From contig JAKLJM010000125.1 in NCBI GenBank assembly GCA_023151145.1, positions 1 to 6,742 on the forward strand: a stretch of DNA of 6,742 nucleotides, in the 5' to 3' direction. The DNA is from Bacteriovoracaceae bacterium. GTDB lineage: Bacteria; Bdellovibrionota; Bacteriovoracia; Bacteriovoracales; Bacteriovoracaceae. Shown in pieces: positions 5,389-6,742 of the stretch (position 1 is its first letter; the number at the start of each line of letters is the position of its first letter). Under the pieces are notes generated by a model. The model made no database searches and was not told the DNA's origin. It was given only the letters and a program-made list of their open reading frames with translations. The position numbers and the translations under genes are program-made.

Positions 5389-6637
5389 AATGACTCTCCA
5401 CTTTTTTCATGGATTCATTTTTTTGATTTTTATGTCTGATGATATTAAAACGCTCGACACCTTCGACGAAAGGAACCATTACTAAAAAACCAGGTTTTGA
5501 TCGCTCAATTGGTTTTTCTGATAGTGTCTTTACCCAAGGAAGTTTTAAAGTTTTTGTTTCGCCTTTAAAAGTCATTATTTCTAATTCATCATTTGGGTGA
5601 AAGGCACTGCGCACTTCCATCACAATTCCTTTATTGGCCACAACGTCCATGACAACGCCCGATACCACATAGTCGTTTTCATCGTGTTCTCTTTCATCAT
5701 AAATTGAGGTATGATCAGCACTTTCAATGAGCGAAGCCGTAGTGTAGTCTCGATGAGCTAGTTTTCGAAGCTCCGTTTCCCATTGAAGAATATTAGTTGA
5801 AACAAAATGCCCATGGGTTTTATAAAAACTCAATGCCTCGGAGTAAACCTTGGCCACAGTGCCCGCATAATGATGAGACTTGTTTCGCCCCTCAATTTTC
5901 AAAGAATCGATACCTGCATGTATAAATTCTTCCAGAACCCTCACCCCTTCAAGGTCTTTTGAGCTCATGAAATAAGCATTGCGCATTTTTTGTGCCTGTT
6001 CACTTTCAGCATTTTTAACGTCATTTAGAAAATCTATACTGTATTCAAAACGACAAGAATGAGCACAACCGCCGCGATTACTATCACGACCTTGGGTATA
6101 GTTAGAGATGACGCAATTTCCAGAATAGGCCATGCACATAGATCCATGGACAAACATTTCCATCTCAAGACCCGTTGCCTCTTTAATTTTTTTTGCCTCT
6201 TTAATCGTCACCTCGCGACCTAGGACCACACGAGTAGCACCCATTTTTTTCCAAAGTTTAGCGGCTTCAATATTTAAACATGAGGCTTGAGTAGATAGAT
6301 GAATGGGAATTTTCACATGTTTTTTTATTGTTTCGATGACACCTAAATCTGAAACAATAACGGCATCGGTGTTTAGAGCTTCTAGATCATGGAGAAATTC
6401 CGGAAGCTCTTCTAAATCTTTATCGTGAAGAAAGCTATTTAATACGACGTAAGTCTTAGTTCCATGTTTATGGGCGAATTCAATTCCTTCAAACAATTCA
6501 TCTGGAGTAAAATTCTCGGATGCTTGTCTGAGACCGAATTTTTGTCCACCTAAATACACGGCATCTGCCCCATACAAAGTGGCCACTTTTAATTTTTCGA
6601 GTGATCCTGCCGGACAAAGAAGCTCAGGAACCCACAT
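5381..6637 (-). CDS. U32-family Fe-S protein, TrhP/YegQ-like (prephenate-dependent RNA hydroxylation family)
   Basis: A 418-residue U32 (COG0826) protein. Despite the 'peptidase' label, characterised bacterial members are O2-independent hydroxylation factors: TrhP/YegQ (tRNA ho5U34), RlhA (23S rRNA C2501) and UbiU/UbiV (ubiquinone). Seen: N-terminal ELLCPAGSLEKL (5-16), YGADAVYLGG (22-31), HLSTQASC (113-120), and the core FVHGSMCMAYSGNC (162-175) followed by NRGGCAHSCRFEY (187-199). The cysteines C168, C175, C191 and C195 form the expected Fe-S site. SSKDLEGV (225-232), LKIEGRNKS (246-254) and a C-terminal beta domain from about 322 follow. The length suits TrhP (about 450) better than RlhA (about 650). 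The SKDL motif is followed by E, where some U32 proteins have a fourth cysteine ligand. The start is ATG 6637, with GAGGTG just upstream; a TTG at 6670 has no such site and would precede the family N-terminus. First gene of the cluster; exact substrate unknown. Confidence 0.87.
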   Translation of the reverse strand: MWVPELLCPAGSLEKLKVATLYGADAVYLGGQKFGLRQASENFTPDELFEGIEFAHKHGTKTYVVLNSFLHDKDLEELPEFLHDLEALNTDAVIVSDLGVIETIKKHVKIPIHLSTQASCLNIEAAKLWKKMGATRVVLGREVTIKEAKKIKEATGLEMEMFVHGSMCMAYSGNCVISNYTQGRDSNRGGCAHSCRFEYSIDFLNDVKNAESEQAQKMRNAYFMSSKDLEGVRVLEEFIHAGIDSLKIEGRNKSHHYAGTVAKVYSEALSFYKTHGHFVSTNILQWETELRKLAHRDYTTASLIESADHTSIYDEREHDENDYVVSGVVMDVVANKGIVMEVRSAFHPNDELEIMTFKGETKTLKLPWVKTLSEKPIERSKPGFLVMVPFVEGVERFNIIRHKNQKNESMKKVESHYV

Positions 6638-6658
6638 AAACACCTCTAGAATATTTCT

Positions 6659-6687
6659 TTTACACTGCAATAATTGGCCTCTTTTAA
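6659..6687 (-). promoter_or_regulatory. Candidate promoter for the U32-U32-rlmF-pyrophosphohydrolase cluster
   Basis: On the minus strand TTAAAA (6682-6687) and TGTAAA (6659-6664) are 17 bp apart, each 4 of 6 to sigma-70 consensus. Transcription would begin near 6652, about 15 nt before ATG 6637 and just ahead of the GAGGTG site at 6642-6647. The hexamer TTAAAA is the same as the candidate -35 before fni. Weak matches in AT-rich DNA; an upstream gene in the same transcript cannot be excluded because the window ends at 6742. Confidence 0.22.
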
Positions 6688-6742
6688 TACCAAAGAAATC
6701 GAATAGAATAAAGATGTTAGTGAGAAAATAAGGCTTATAACT

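Noticed and set aside
5039..5485. Plus-strand open frame of 148 codons
   Set aside because: Fully antisense to the two U32 genes, without recognisable domains; a shadow frame.
5381..6637. Reading the U32 protein as a secreted collagenase or peptidase
   Set aside because: No signal peptide and no supported protease active site; the cysteine set and the overall match to YegQ-type proteins favour an Fe-S hydroxylation role.
6638..6670. TTG start at 6670 for the U32 gene
   Set aside because: There is no ribosome-binding site before it, whereas ATG 6637 has GAGGTG at good spacing and begins at the family's usual N-terminus.
6646..6742. Possible C-terminal end of an upstream minus-strand gene ending at TAG 6646-6648
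   Set aside because: The frame is open for about 30 codons to the window edge, but this is not rare in AT-rich DNA and the hydrophobic residues match nothing I recognise; more upstream sequence is needed to decide, so it is not called.

Overview
The window is an AT-rich stretch of bacterial chromosome, densely packed with seven protein genes. No tRNA, rRNA, CRISPR array, insertion sequence or phage gene is visible. The content points to a Gram-negative, proteobacteria-like organism. It carries an RlmF homologue that matches the enterobacterial family closely, a YegQ/TrhP-type U32 protein, and a type 2 isopentenyl-diphosphate isomerase, an enzyme usually paired with a mevalonate pathway. That mix plus low GC would fit the Bdellovibrionota (Bacteriovorax/Halobacteriovorax type), but this is inference from gene content and not a phylogenetic placement.

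Layout. (1) Positions 1-674, minus strand: the N-terminal two thirds of a type 2 IPP isomerase (fni), cut by the window edge. (2) Positions 675-876: a 202-bp gap with a perfect 7-bp inverted repeat lying between a candidate -35 and -10 for fni, and a second, compound inverted repeat. (3) Positions 877-1572, minus: an RsmI-like methyltransferase. (4) Positions 1613-2851, plus: a THUMP-domain class I RNA methyltransferase related to the RlmL half of RlmKL; it diverges from gene 3 across about 40 bp. (5) From 6637 down to 2860, minus strand: a tight four-gene cluster, probably one transcript. It holds a U32-family Fe-S protein, a second U32-like protein whose start overlaps the first gene by 8 bp, an rlmF homologue starting 4 nt after the previous stop, and a MazG-like/dCTPase-like pyrophosphohydrolase 26 nt further on. 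The cluster converges on gene 4 with only 8 bp between the stop codons, inside an A/T-only inverted repeat.

Theme. Four of the seven genes belong to families whose characterised members modify rRNA or tRNA (RsmI-like, RlmL-like, RlmF, TrhP/RlhA-like U32), and a fifth is a paralogue of one of them. The region is therefore a small RNA-modification neighbourhood, with a nucleotide-pool cleaning enzyme as the last cistron.

Most worth a second look is the U32 pair. The upstream protein keeps the HG motif and the C-x6-C...C-x3-C cysteines of Fe-S U32 hydroxylases. Its translationally coupled partner keeps the fold length and C-terminal domain but has lost every one of these cysteines and the histidine, so it looks like a pseudoenzyme or scaffold subunit. 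This recalls the UbiU-UbiV heterodimer in pairing two U32 proteins, but differs because UbiV keeps its own cluster. I saw no defence island or wholly new system.
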